Positions 51,017-60,586 of a DNA stretch of 64,000 nt are shown in pieces. The notes beneath the pieces were generated by a model. That model was not told the DNA's origin, did no database searches, and worked only from the letters and a program-made list of their open reading frames with translations. The number at the start of each line of letters is the position of its first letter. The first letter of the stretch is position 1. This DNA comes from JBDHWG01 sp039810085 (GTDB lineage Bacteria > Chloroflexota > Anaerolineae > Epilineales > JAHCIE01). Where the stretch lies: assembly GCA_039810085.1 (NCBI GenBank), contig JBDHWG010000024.1, forward strand, positions 1 to 64,000. The letters run 5' to 3'. The translations under genes were made by a program, and so were the position numbers.

Positions 51017-52042
51017 TTACGAAACTAGCTCTGCCATCGCGCGCAGAGTGTTGATATCGAACGTCCCGCAGATGAGCGTCTGCACGCCTGAGTCGCGCCA
51101 CGCAGTCAATCGTTCGGCGATGCGCTCCTTGGGGCCAACGAGCGCCACCTCGTCCACCAGGTCATCGGGGACGGCGGCGATTGCCTCGTTCTTGCGGCCA
51201 CCCAGGTAGAGGTCCTGGACACGCTCGGCGGCCTCTTCATAGCCGTAGCGTCGCGCCAGGTCGTTATAGAAGTTCTTGCCCTTAGCCCCCATTCCGCCGA
51301 CATAGAGGGCGATGAACGGCTTGACCATGGCGCGGCAGGCGTCCAGGTCCGGCCCCATCGCCACCTGTACGGTCGGCGCGATGTCCAGGTCCGCCAGCGT
51401 CTTGCCACCACCGGCTTTCGCCAATCCTTCGTTGAGGGAGTCCTGGAAGACGGACATGCGGAAAGGCGAGAAGAAGACGGGCAGCCAGCCGTCGGCGATC
51501 TCCGCCGCCAGCGCAATGTTCTTTGGCCCGATGGCCGCCAGGTAAATGGGGATGTTGGCGCGTAGTGGGTGGAGGATGAGCTTAAGCGGCTTGCCCAGGC
51601 CGGTGCCATCGTGAACGGGGATATCGTAGTACTCGCCGTGGAACTCCAGGGCTTCCTCGCGCTTGAGGATGGTGCGCACGATCTTGACGTACTCCCGCGT
51701 GCGCTTGAGGGCATTGCCGTAGACCACACCGTGCCAGCCCTCGACCACCTGCGGCCCGGACGCGCCCAGGCCGAGCAAGACACGACCCTTGGTGAGCATG
51801 TCGAGCGTTGCCGCCGTCATGGCCGTCATCGCGGGCGTGCGGGCCGGCATCTGCATGATGGCCGTGCCCACGTTGATGCGCTCGGTCTTGGCGGCCAGCC
51901 AGGTGAGCGGCGTGACCGCATCCGAACCGTACGCCTCGGCGGTCCACAACGAGTGGTAGCCGAGACGGTCCGCTTCCAGCGCGAGGGCCAGCTGATCGAC
52001 CGGGGCCGCGCCCCAGTAACCAAGATTCAAACCCAGCCGCAT
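51017..52042 (-). CDS. Luciferase-like F420-type oxidoreductase
   Basis: 341 residues. Signatures: LGLNLGYWGAAPVDQLALALEADRLGYHSLWTAEAYGSDAVTPL, MQMPARTPAMTAMTAATLDML, GRVLLGLGASGPQVVEGWHGV and IPIYLAAIGPKNIALAAEIADGWLP. These match the F420-dependent branch common in actinobacteria and Chloroflexota (TIGR03559-like). The substrate is unknown; in actinobacteria such genes often sit near steroid or fatty-acid catabolism. Confidence 0.88.
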   Translation of the reverse strand: MRLGLNLGYWGAAPVDQLALALEADRLGYHSLWTAEAYGSDAVTPLTWLAAKTERINVGTAIMQMPARTPAMTAMTAATLDMLTKGRVLLGLGASGPQVVEGWHGVVYGNALKRTREYVKIVRTILKREEALEFHGEYYDIPVHDGTGLGKPLKLILHPLRANIPIYLAAIGPKNIALAAEIADGWLPVFFSPFRMSVFQDSLNEGLAKAGGGKTLADLDIAPTVQVAMGPDLDACRAMVKPFIALYVGGMGAKGKNFYNDLARRYGYEEAAERVQDLYLGGRKNEAIAAVPDDLVDEVALVGPKERIAERLTAWRDSGVQTLICGTFDINTLRAMAELVS

Positions 52043-52173
52043 AGTGTCTCCATGACTATATTATAGGCGACGGTCCGCAGAATGGTGACCGGCGCGGGCG
52101 AGCGTGCAGGAGACTCGGAGCTTCGACATTGAAAGGCGCCTCATTCGTCGAGACATGGTTGCAGCAATTGCGT

Positions 52174-53781
52174 CTACGAGTCGAAGGGAATCTGCAAATC
52201 GAGCAACACGGGACGGCCTACGGCGAAGGCGCGCTCCAGCGCCCCGGCAAAGTCCGCCGTTGCGGTGATGCGCTCGGCGGCCACGCCAAAAGCGTCGGCG
52301 AGCTTGACGAAGTCCGGCGTGTGGAGATCGACGCCGATCTGACGCCCCGCCATCTGTGCGTTCTGGAGGTGGCGGATCATGCCATAGCCGCCGTTGTTGA
52401 ACAGGCACAGCACAACCGGCAGGTTGTTCTCCACCGCCGTCGCCAACTCCGCCGCGTGCATCATGAAACCGCCGTCGCCGGCAATACACACGACCGGCTG
52501 CCTCGGTGCAGCAAGCTGCGCGCCAAGCGCCATCGGGTAGCCGGGGCCAATCGCCACGCTGCGCGGGTACACGTAGCCGCGCCGGGCGTAGACCGGCAGG
52601 TATTGATGCGCGCCCCAGTAGGCGGGTAGCGTCGAGTCGGCGACGAAGATAGTCTCGCGCGGCGCAACGGCGCGCAGGGTGTCCATGAGCGCCGTGTTCA
52701 GCGGCCAACGCTTCCGCGCCCCGGCCCGCAGTGTCTCCCGCAACGCCGCGAACTCCGTCGCGTATGCCCCATTGGCCGGCGCGCTCGCGCCCAGCCGCTT
52801 GGCCAGCCCGGCCATGGCCGACCCTGCGTCGGCGGTCATTGTCACCGCTGCTGGCTCGCGGTGCGCCTGCGCCGCATCCAGGTCGATGCGGATGGTATTG
52901 GCGGGCAGACGGAGCTGCCAACGGGCGGTGGAGCTTTGGCCGAAGCGTGTCCCGACGGCAACCAGGCCATCCGACGCCTCGATGAACGCCCGCGCCGGCG
53001 CATCCGCCGTGTAGTTGCCGATGACCAGGGGATGGTCGTCGGGAATCGCGCCCCGCCCGCCGCGCGTGTAGAAGATGGGTGCGCCCAGCCGCTCCGCCAG
53101 CCGTCGCAGCTCGTCATGCGCGCCTGCCGCGTTGACGCCGCCACCGACCCATACGACGGGCCGCCGCGCCCTATGAAGGATATCGGCTGCGCGGTCCAGC
53201 TCCGCATCCGTCGGCGTCGGACGATTGACAGCATACAGCTCGCCCAGGTCGATGTCGGCCTGGACGTACTGCTGGTCGATAGGCATCTCGAGGACATGGG
53301 GGCGGGGCCGCTCGGCGCGCAGCGTATAGAACGCTTCATGGAGAACGCGCGGCGCGTCCTCTGGCCGAACGATGCGCTGGGTGCAGGCGCCCATCGCGTC
53401 GAACATGCCAAGCTGGTTCGGCACTTCGTGCAGCACACCTAGCCCCCGGTCGAGATACTCGCTCTCAACCTGCCCGGTAATTTGGAGCGTTCGCGTGCTG
53501 CTGATCCACGACTCGACGATAGCCCCTGCGCTGTTGGCTGCCCCCGGCCCGGTACTCGTCAGGTAGACGCCGGGCCGCCCGCCGACGCGGCTGTAGGCGT
53601 CGGCCATGAAACCGCCCGCCATCTCGTGACGGGGAACGACGAGGCGAATCGACGGCTCATCACGCAGGGCATCGTAGACGGGCAGCATATGGACAGAGGC
53701 AATGCCGAAGACAACGTCAACACCCTCTTGCTTGAGCGTCTGGACGATGGCCTGGCCGCCGGTCATTCGAGAGCTTGGCAT
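52174..53781 (-). CDS. Thiamine-diphosphate enzyme (acetolactate synthase/benzoylformate decarboxylase-like)
   Basis: 535 residues, full three-domain length. The catalytic Glu is Glu53 in VVPRHEMAGGFMADAYSR. The central domain has VVWVGGGVNAAGA, and the ThDP-binding domain has GDGGFMMHAAELATAVENNLPVVLCLFNNGGYGMI. The exact reaction (acetolactate, oxalyl-CoA, benzoylformate or sulfoacetaldehyde type) cannot be chosen. The FAD-binding middle domain appears to lack the acetolactate-synthase Arg/Phe pattern. The ATG at 53781 is chosen; TTG at 53790 and ATG at 53766 are alternatives. Confidence 0.87.
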   Translation of the reverse strand: MPSSRMTGGQAIVQTLKQEGVDVVFGIASVHMLPVYDALRDEPSIRLVVPRHEMAGGFMADAYSRVGGRPGVYLTSTGPGAANSAGAIVESWISSTRTLQITGQVESEYLDRGLGVLHEVPNQLGMFDAMGACTQRIVRPEDAPRVLHEAFYTLRAERPRPHVLEMPIDQQYVQADIDLGELYAVNRPTPTDAELDRAADILHRARRPVVWVGGGVNAAGAHDELRRLAERLGAPIFYTRGGRGAIPDDHPLVIGNYTADAPARAFIEASDGLVAVGTRFGQSSTARWQLRLPANTIRIDLDAAQAHREPAAVTMTADAGSAMAGLAKRLGASAPANGAYATEFAALRETLRAGARKRWPLNTALMDTLRAVAPRETIFVADSTLPAYWGAHQYLPVYARRGYVYPRSVAIGPGYPMALGAQLAAPRQPVVCIAGDGGFMMHAAELATAVENNLPVVLCLFNNGGYGMIRHLQNAQMAGRQIGVDLHTPDFVKLADAFGVAAERITATADFAGALERAFAVGRPVLLDLQIPFDS

Positions 53782-53925
53782 GGGACTCAACTTTCGCTAG
53801 CGATACACGGATTATAGCATCATTTCGCACTGCGTCAATGTATTCAATTCCGTGTGTTCAGTGTATTCCGTGGTAGCCCTCTTAGCGCCCCACGCGTGTG
53901 ATGCTATAATCAGCGTGAAGCTCTG

Positions 53926-55053
53926 CTACGAGAAGCGGGACACCGAGAACGGGGCGATGTCGGCGGACGGCGTCTGGCCCAGGATAAGCTCGGCGACGAG
54001 CTTGCCGCTGAAGGGGCCGAGTGTCAACCCCGTCGGGCCGTGGCCCGTTGCGAGGTACACGCCACCCACGCCCGGCACAGACCCAAGCACTGGCAGGCCG
54101 TCGGCGGACAGAGGCCGCAAGCCGACGCGGGTCTCCAGCACCGTGGCCTCGGCCAGCCCTGGCGCGACACGCATGGCCTCGCGCAGCACCTCCGCCACGC
54201 CGCCCGCCGTGACGTAAGGCGCAAAGCCTGAGCCGGTCTCGCGGGTTGCGCCGACGACCATGCGGTTCGGCCACGGAACCATGTAGTGGCCGCGAAAGCT
54301 GTTGACGACCGGCCAGCCCTCCGTGTCGGCGCCCGGCAGGCCCAGGTGCATGATCTGGCCGCGCTGGGGCGCGACGGGGATGGTGACGCCCAGCGCCTCG
54401 CCAAACGCCGCCGACCACGCGCCGCCCGCGATGACGACGTTGCGCGCGGCGATGGGCTGGCCGTCCACGATGACGCCCGTCACATCCTTGCCGCCCAACG
54501 CCAGTCCCTCAACGGTGGCCTCCTGGATCGTAAGGCCGCTGTGTTGAGCAGCCTGGTGCAACGCCTGGGTCAACAGCCGGCCGTCGAGGCGGGCCGCCTG
54601 GCGGTGATACAGGCCGCGGGTCACGGGAGCAAGCAGCGGGAACAATTGCTGCGCCTCGTCCGCCGTCACCTCGCGCAGATCGTCGCTCGACGGCTGGCCG
54701 CGCTCGCGCTGCCGAGCGAAAATGCGTGCTGTGGCCTCGTCGTAGGCTGCTGCGTCCTGGGCGTCCATTGCCACCAGCAGCAGGCCGACGCGGGCAAAGC
54801 CTGTGTCGCCCGCGCCCTGGTCGGCGAGGTCCTGGATAAGCGTGGGGTAGTCGGCGGCGGCGGCGGCAGCAAGATCAAACCACGTCCCAGGGTCGCGGGA
54901 GTTCGTCTCCGGCGAGATGATGCCTGCGCCAGCGTCCGTGGCACGGCCCGCCGTCGGCCGGTCGATGAGCAGGGTGTCGGCGCCGCCCCGCGCCAGGTGG
55001 TAAGCCGTCGCGACGCCGACGATGCCACCACCAATCACAATCGCGTCATGCAT
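53926..55053 (-). CDS. FAD-dependent amine/glycine oxidase-type oxidoreductase
   Basis: 375 residues of the DAO family. The FAD motif is AIVIGGGIVGVATAYHLARGGADTLLID, followed by GAGIISPETN, AQRGQIMHLGLPG-like text (VAPQRGQIMHLGL), VVGATRETGSGF, LRPLSADGLPVLG and YLATGHGPTGLTLGPFSGKLVAELI. Members include glycine oxidase (ThiO) and D-amino acid dehydrogenase (DadA); the GRATD and TEGWPV segments do not decide between them. It lies 144 bases before the ThDP enzyme on the same strand. Confidence 0.88.
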   Translation of the reverse strand: MHDAIVIGGGIVGVATAYHLARGGADTLLIDRPTAGRATDAGAGIISPETNSRDPGTWFDLAAAAAADYPTLIQDLADQGAGDTGFARVGLLLVAMDAQDAAAYDEATARIFARQRERGQPSSDDLREVTADEAQQLFPLLAPVTRGLYHRQAARLDGRLLTQALHQAAQHSGLTIQEATVEGLALGGKDVTGVIVDGQPIAARNVVIAGGAWSAAFGEALGVTIPVAPQRGQIMHLGLPGADTEGWPVVNSFRGHYMVPWPNRMVVGATRETGSGFAPYVTAGGVAEVLREAMRVAPGLAEATVLETRVGLRPLSADGLPVLGSVPGVGGVYLATGHGPTGLTLGPFSGKLVAELILGQTPSADIAPFSVSRFS

Positions 55054-55113
55054 TGAGACTGTTTCCTTTCAAGCCCGGCAGCACATTACTTCTCGCGTGT
55101 TTTCAAGAGGAAG

Positions 55114-55190
55114 GGAACGCAGAGACGCAGAGACGCAGAGGTTGAAGACTAAGCATTTCTTTCTCTGCGCCTCTGCGCCTCTGCGTTGCC
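55114..55190. repeat. GCAGAGAC-type dispersed inverted repeat
   Basis: AACGCAGAGACGCAGAGACGC at the left and GCGCCTCTGCGCCTCTGCGTT at the right; each arm contains two or three copies of a 9-base GCAGAGACG unit. Related in design to 40913-40988. Confidence 0.8.
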
Positions 55191-55266
55191 AGATATTGTA
55201 ATGAGGGATAAGCTTCGGGTAGTGTAGGCGCAAGGTGGAGCGGGGTCAAGTAGGAGTGTTATCCCA

Positions 55267-55911
55267 ATGGATACTGAGACGACCAACAATCTCAAGGCGA
55301 GCTATGACCGTATCGCTCCCCAGTACGTCGAGCACATCTACGGCGAGCTGGCGCACAAGCCGCTGGACCGGGCGCTCCTGGACCGCTTCGCCGACGCCGT
55401 GCGTAGTCACGGACAGGTGTGCGACATGGGCTGCGGGCCGGGCCACGTCGCCCGCTACCTTCACGAGCGCGGCGTCGATGTGCTGGGTATGGACCTGTCG
55501 CCTGGGATGGTCGCCGAAGCGCGGCGGCTGAATCCCGGCATCGCGTTCCACGAGGGGAGCATGCTCGCCCTGGACGAGGCAGACAACGCGTGGGCCGGCA
55601 TCACCGCCTTCTATTGTATCATCCACATTGGGCGCGATGAGGTCGCGGTGGCGCTGCGCGAGATGCGCCGCGTCCTCCAGCCGGGCGGCCTGCTGTTCCT
55701 CGCTTTCCACGTTGGCGACGAGATTTTGCATCCCGACGAGATGTGGGGCCAGCCGGTCGCGATTGACTTCATCTTCTACCAGCCCGACGCGATGGTGGGC
55801 TACCTGACAGAGGCGGGGTTCGTGGTCGAGGACGTCATCGAGCGCCCGCCGTACCCTGATGTCGAGCACCAGAGCCACCGCGCCTACATCTTCGCCCGCA
55901 AGCTTGCGTAA
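55267..55911 (+). CDS. Class I SAM-dependent methyltransferase
   Basis: 214 residues. Motif I is VCDMGCGPGHVARYLHERG, motif II is VLGMDLSPGMVAEARR, and motif III/post-I is REMRRVLQPGGLLFLAFHVG. The methyl acceptor is unknown. AGGAG precedes the ATG. It is divergent from the flavoprotein gene, with the GCAGAG repeat between. Confidence 0.9.
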   Translation: MDTETTNNLKASYDRIAPQYVEHIYGELAHKPLDRALLDRFADAVRSHGQVCDMGCGPGHVARYLHERGVDVLGMDLSPGMVAEARRLNPGIAFHEGSMLALDEADNAWAGITAFYCIIHIGRDEVAVALREMRRVLQPGGLLFLAFHVGDEILHPDEMWGQPVAIDFIFYQPDAMVGYLTEAGFVVEDVIERPPYPDVEHQSHRAYIFARKLA

Positions 55912-56005
55912 CTTTCGGGCTGACGGCAGCGTCTTTCATCATATGCGGGTCACAGAGCGGCCCGCCTAAATGCATTAGTCGCACATCCCGAGAACGCGAG
56001 GCTCC

Positions 56006-58699
56006 ATGACTACCCGAACGACTCCCCCGACTCGCCTCACACGCTGGATTCGTGTTGCCATCCTCATGGCAGCCCCCGTTGTACTCGCCGTCGCCGCGCT
56101 CACGACGTTTCGCGTGGTTCCCGCCGCCCAGGCCCATCCGACCCGCGATACCACGATCCAGATCACCGACTCGGGCTTCGTCCCACAGGCCATCACCGTT
56201 TCGGCTGGATCTTTGGTCGTGTGGGAGAACGACTCCGATAGCGCCTCCCACCGAGTCGCCTTCAACGACGGGCCGACATCCCCCGTCCTCCAGCCAAGGG
56301 ATGCATACCAGCGCACCTTCGACACAGCGGGGGATTACCCCTATCACTGCGCAATTCATCCGAGTGAGACAGCGGTCGTACACGTCGTCGGCCACGTGCC
56401 GCCGAGCGAGCCGGCCGAGCTGTCGGTCACGTCGAGCCGCGACCAGCCGGTCACGCCCGGCGCCGCGATTGACTATCACATCACCTATGAGAACCGCAGC
56501 GATGCGACCGTTGCTCAGAACACCGTCCTGACGGTCACGCTGCCCTCCGGCGCGGTGCTGCTCTCCTCGCAGCGCCGGGGCGTTCCCCTGCCGCCGACTT
56601 CCCAGGTCGGCCAGGACCTGGTCTACGCCCTTGGCGCGGTGCCGGCCGACTCTGAGAACCAGATCGACCTGCGCGTCCAAATGCCGTCGCCGCTGCCCGC
56701 GACTGGCGACGTTACCCTGACCGCGCGCATCTCGGCCAGCAATGTCGACAGCCGAGGCGACCATTACACCGAAGATAGCAGCCAGGTAGCCGTGCCGCGC
56801 CTGACGCTAGGCGTGCGTCCGGCGGAAGATAGCGGGCCCTTTGTGGCTGGTGGCGTTGTCACCTACACCCTGGAGTACGCCAACCGCGCGGATGATGTCG
56901 CCGCGCCCAACGTGACGGTCACGCTCCAGTTGCCAGCCGTAGCGACGTTCGTCTCGGCGACGCGCGACGACGAGACGGGACAGACAACGGTGAACAGCAG
57001 CGTCGCCGGCAATATTGTCTCATTCTTCCTCGGCACACTGGCGGCGGACAGCAGCGGGCGCATCTACGCCCGGGTGCGCCTGTCTGACTCACTAGCCGCC
57101 GGCCAGCCGATATCAATCACAGCGCGCATCAACGGGGCTGTGGCCGGTGTCGTTGGCGGAGAGCCGGAGCGGGACAGCGAAAGCTCGGATAGCCAAATTG
57201 CGCCAGGCCAGGGCCCGAACATGTACGTCCGTCTGTCTAGCAGCGGCGACAACGAAATTAGCGGACGGCGCGTATACCAGGTCGCCTACGGCAATATTGG
57301 GGTCGGCGACGTCGCCTCGGCGCGCGTGACCCTGACCCTGCCGAGCAGCGTGAGTGGCCCCGACTTCGGGGCAACGCCGCCGACGTTCTTCAACAACAAC
57401 ACGGCAGTGTGGCAAATTCCCCTGCTAGATGGGCAGACTGCGGCCATCCCATTCTACGTGCGCGTCACGCTGCGCGACTCGGGCAATATCACGGCGACGG
57501 CGACGATCACTGGCACGTCGGAGGCCCCAGACATCCAACCGGCCGACAACGAGGCGGTTGACGTCGAGCCAATTCTTCCGCTCGCCCGACCGACCGTCTA
57601 CACGCCCAAGACCACCATCGTCGGCCCACGGCCCACCTTCCGTGGGCTTGGCACGCCCGGCGCGACGCTGTCGGTCTTCCTGGCAGCCAGCGCGAGCGGC
57701 CCGACGCAGAAGCTCGGCAGCGCCGTCGTCCGCGCCGACCGCACATGGACCATCACGCCGACGACTGCCATTGCGGTGAACGGCTGGCATTGGGTCACGG
57801 CGACGCAGACCCTGAACAACCACGTTAGTGGTGTGGCAGGCGCATCATTCGCCGTGACCTCGACCACGGCCATTGACCCCGACAGTCTCACGCGCAACGG
57901 TATCCCCCTCGGCGGTCTCAACCCAACGCTCGGCTGGGCCCCCAACCACGTTTACAAACTAGGCATGAAGCTGCCAGCGTGCGCTACGCCAATCTCGCCC
58001 ACGCTGCAATCGTCGCTGTTCAATGCCGCGGGCCTGATGACGGGCTACAAGCGCTTCCCCGGCGTGCGGCCAGCGGCCGACCCGCAGCACGTCGACTTCG
58101 ACTTCACAACGCCGATCAGCACGCTCGGCTTCGAGCTATATGTAGACTACGACTGCCCGGCGGCAACGCCCGCTGGCCCGGTGGTTCACATCCACACATG
58201 CATTGACGGCCCGAGTTGCTCCGACGATCCGCCCGCGCCGCCCCACGACTGCGAGGACTGCGTACCGGGCAAGCCGCCGCGTCCCCGCGCCATTGACCCA
58301 GACGGCTTCGTCTACGACGCGGCGGCCGTGCGGGCCGGCGCTACCATCACCCAGTCTATCATCACCCGCGCCTGGGTGACGGCAACGCGCCAGACCGCGC
58401 CCGGCGCCTTCGCACCTTGGAACGCCCTGGAATACGGCCAGGTGAATCCTCAGTACACGGACAGCGCCTACCCGGACAAGGTGCTCACGCCAGGCTACTT
58501 CTCGTTCCGCGTGCCGCCCGGTGCGTATCGCCTGAACGTCGCGACGCCCGGCTTCCTGCCGTACGACAGTCCGGTGCTCCAGGTCATCGAAACGCCAATC
58601 ACCCACAACGTGCCGCTAGAACGCAGCGGCGGCGTCCAGCGCAACGTCGCGACTGTCCCACCTATCCGCATCTTTCTACCATACGTCCGGCGGCAGTGA
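56006..58699 (+). CDS. Secreted cupredoxin/DUF11 surface protein ending in FLPYVRRQ
   Basis: 897 residues with a signal peptide at 1-43 (ending AQA). Residues about 47-130 are a plastocyanin-like cupredoxin with His82, Cys115 and His118; the usual axial Met is Glu121 (CAIHPSET). Then come three to four DUF11-like repeats at about 135-525, an Ig-like adhesin domain at about 530-620 (PTFRGLGTPGATLSVFL), a Cys-containing region at about 640-760 (DCEDCVPGK), and a carboxypeptidase-regulatory-like beta domain at about 790-875. The protein ends PPIRIFLPYVRRQ. GAGG precedes the ATG. It probably acts at the cell surface; copper binding is uncertain. Confidence 0.82.
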   Translation: MTTRTTPPTRLTRWIRVAILMAAPVVLAVAALTTFRVVPAAQAHPTRDTTIQITDSGFVPQAITVSAGSLVVWENDSDSASHRVAFNDGPTSPVLQPRDAYQRTFDTAGDYPYHCAIHPSETAVVHVVGHVPPSEPAELSVTSSRDQPVTPGAAIDYHITYENRSDATVAQNTVLTVTLPSGAVLLSSQRRGVPLPPTSQVGQDLVYALGAVPADSENQIDLRVQMPSPLPATGDVTLTARISASNVDSRGDHYTEDSSQVAVPRLTLGVRPAEDSGPFVAGGVVTYTLEYANRADDVAAPNVTVTLQLPAVATFVSATRDDETGQTTVNSSVAGNIVSFFLGTLAADSSGRIYARVRLSDSLAAGQPISITARINGAVAGVVGGEPERDSESSDSQIAPGQGPNMYVRLSSSGDNEISGRRVYQVAYGNIGVGDVASARVTLTLPSSVSGPDFGATPPTFFNNNTAVWQIPLLDGQTAAIPFYVRVTLRDSGNITATATITGTSEAPDIQPADNEAVDVEPILPLARPTVYTPKTTIVGPRPTFRGLGTPGATLSVFLAASASGPTQKLGSAVVRADRTWTITPTTAIAVNGWHWVTATQTLNNHVSGVAGASFAVTSTTAIDPDSLTRNGIPLGGLNPTLGWAPNHVYKLGMKLPACATPISPTLQSSLFNAAGLMTGYKRFPGVRPAADPQHVDFDFTTPISTLGFELYVDYDCPAATPAGPVVHIHTCIDGPSCSDDPPAPPHDCEDCVPGKPPRPRAIDPDGFVYDAAAVRAGATITQSIITRAWVTATRQTAPGAFAPWNALEYGQVNPQYTDSAYPDKVLTPGYFSFRVPPGAYRLNVATPGFLPYDSPVLQVIETPITHNVPLERSGGVQRNVATVPPIRIFLPYVRRQ

Positions 58700-58702
58700 C
58701 CG

Positions 58703-60049
58703 ATGAACCCGACGATCCAGAGCTATCTGAAAGACCACGCCGACGAGCACGTCCGCGACCTCCAGGCGCTGCTGCGCTTCCCTAGCATCGCCGCCCGCAC
58801 CGATGACATCTGGCGCTGCGCCACCTGGCTGGCCGACTTCATGGCCGGCTTCGGCGCGCCCCCGGAGCTTATCGCGGATGGCGGCAACCCGGTGCTCCTG
58901 GCCGAGATGCCCGGCCAGTCGCCCAAGACGCTGCTCATCTACCTGCACTACGACGTGCAGCCCGCCGACGAACCCGACTGGCTCTCCGACCCTTTTGGCG
59001 GCGAAGTGCGCGACGGGCGCATCTACGGGCGCGGCGCGGTGGATAACAAGGGGCCAGTGATGGCGGTCCTGGAGGCGCTGCGGGCCTATCACGCCTGCGG
59101 CATGCAGCCGCCGGTCACGGTACGCTTCCTATGTGAAGGCGAAGAGGAAATTAGCAGCCCCACGCTGCCGGGCATCCTGGGCCGCTACCACGACCGCATC
59201 GCCTCGGACGCGCTGGTGAACTTCGACGACAACGTCTGGGTGGACGGCCGACCGCGTGTGGTGTGCGGCATCAAGGGCATCGCCAAGATTCGGCTGGAGG
59301 TGCGGACGCGGCGCGAGTTCCACGCCATGATGTCGCCGCTCATCGAGAACGCGGCGTGGCGGCTGGTGTGGGCGCTCAATACGCTGGTCGCGCCCGATGG
59401 CCGCATCCTCATCCGCGACTTCTACGACGAGGTTGTCCCGCCCCAGCCGCGCGACGTGGCGCTGCTGGCGGACCTGGGCTGGTCGGGGGATGAGTTACTG
59501 GCGGCAAGCGGACGGACGGCGTTCGTCGGCGGCGTCAGCGGGACCGAGGTGCTGACGCGCCTGTACCTGGAGCCGACCATCAACCTGGGCGGCATCAGCG
59601 GCGGCTACGTCCTGCCGGAGCAGAAGGGCGTCGTGCCGGCGTTTGCGGCGGCGGAGATGCGCGTCGGCACCGTCCCGAACCAGATGCCGGAGCGTGTGCT
59701 GGCGCTCATTCGGGCACACCTGGACGCGGCGGGGTTCGGGGACGTGCAGGCGTCGCTCATCTCGCGCAACCCGTGGGCGCGGACGCCGGTGGACAGCCCC
59801 ATCGCCCAAGCATTGCGGAAGAGCCTGGCCGGGGCGTTCGAGCGCGACGTGGTCTTGTTCCCGACGTATCCGGGTAGTGGGCCAGAGGGCGTGTTCCAGG
59901 AGCTATTCCCAAATATGCAGCAGGCGTACAGCGGCTTCGGCCCGACCGAGGACAACCTCCACGCCCCCAACGAGTACATCGTCATCGACGACTATCTGCG
60001 CGGGATCGAGACGGTTGTGCGGCTGTTGGAGGAATACGCGAGGGTGTAA
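58703..60049 (+). CDS. M20-family metallopeptidase (dipeptidase/deacylase-like)
   Basis: 448 residues. Metal and catalytic motifs: LIYLHYDVQPADEPDW (His), GRGAVDNKGPVMAVL (Asp), FLCEGEEEISSP (catalytic Glu-Glu), VNFDDNVWVDG (Asp), and EDNLHAPNEYIVIDD (His). The pattern is that of PepV/CNDP-like dipeptidases. It begins 3 bases after the surface-protein stop and is probably co-transcribed. There is no signal peptide, so it is cytosolic. Confidence 0.9.
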   Translation: MNPTIQSYLKDHADEHVRDLQALLRFPSIAARTDDIWRCATWLADFMAGFGAPPELIADGGNPVLLAEMPGQSPKTLLIYLHYDVQPADEPDWLSDPFGGEVRDGRIYGRGAVDNKGPVMAVLEALRAYHACGMQPPVTVRFLCEGEEEISSPTLPGILGRYHDRIASDALVNFDDNVWVDGRPRVVCGIKGIAKIRLEVRTRREFHAMMSPLIENAAWRLVWALNTLVAPDGRILIRDFYDEVVPPQPRDVALLADLGWSGDELLAASGRTAFVGGVSGTEVLTRLYLEPTINLGGISGGYVLPEQKGVVPAFAAAEMRVGTVPNQMPERVLALIRAHLDAAGFGDVQASLISRNPWARTPVDSPIAQALRKSLAGAFERDVVLFPTYPGSGPEGVFQELFPNMQQAYSGFGPTEDNLHAPNEYIVIDDYLRGIETVVRLLEEYARV

Positions 60050-60155
60050 TGGCGTGCGTCAAAGGGTGTTGGACCACGAAGCGCACGAAAGGACCACGAA
60101 AAGCGCGAAAGGTTGCCGCGCGGCGATTGTCTTGCTCTTAAAATAGCGGCGTAGC

Positions 60156-60188
60156 AGACCTGACAAGTTTTAGAAACCTGTCAGGTCT
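60156..60188. repeat. 33-base palindrome, GACCTGACAGG type, second copy
   Basis: AGACCTGACAAGTTTT and the near-complement AGAAACCTGTCAGGTCT. Same length as 10140-10172, with a few substitutions near the centre. Confidence 0.85.
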
Positions 60189-60381
60189 TGCCGTCATGCT
60201 GAGCGAAGCGAAGCATCTGGGCCGCGTTGCAGCGCAGTCCATACCCCTCACTTCATTCGGGGCGACAGAGATGCTCACCCGACTGCAGGTGAAGTAAGTC
60301 TATGGCTAACTCTCGTGCCCTTCGAGGGCTTTCGCGGCCTTCGCGGTCCAGAGTGTCGCGTGCATCAGCGTGCTGCCGCAG

Positions 60382-60500
60382 GAGCGGCGGGCTAAAGCCG
60401 CGCCGCTAAGAATACAAAGTCCTACAGACTGCTTGAGTCCCAACGGGACTTCGTCTTCTTAGCGCCAGCGCCCGGAGCCTGGCGTCCACATGGTAGCGCA
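60382..60500. repeat. 120-base dispersed repeat, copy 1
   Basis: Reads GAGCGGCGGGCTAAAGCCG at the left and AGCGCCAGCGCCCGGAGCC near the right. A second copy is at 62445-62561 in the same orientation. Both contain an inner TCTTAGCG arm. Confidence 0.85.
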
Positions 60501-60586
60501 GTCCAATCACCGGTTTGACGATTCTTTCGGCAAGCGTATCATACCGCCGCACACGGACGATTACGGCGATGGGAAACGCGTGAATC

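Larger units (their letters stand above)
60050..60586. other. Repeat-rich intergenic region
   Basis: 537 bases holding at least four repeat types in a row: ACCACGAAAGG units (60068-60110), the 33-base palindrome (60156-60188), a CATGCTGAGCG element (60195-60220) and the 120-base repeat (60382-60500). No credible gene. Confidence 0.7.

Noticed and set aside
55114..55190. Possible CRISPR array
   Set aside because: The units are 9 bases, back to back, and inverted in the second half, with no spacers and no cas genes.
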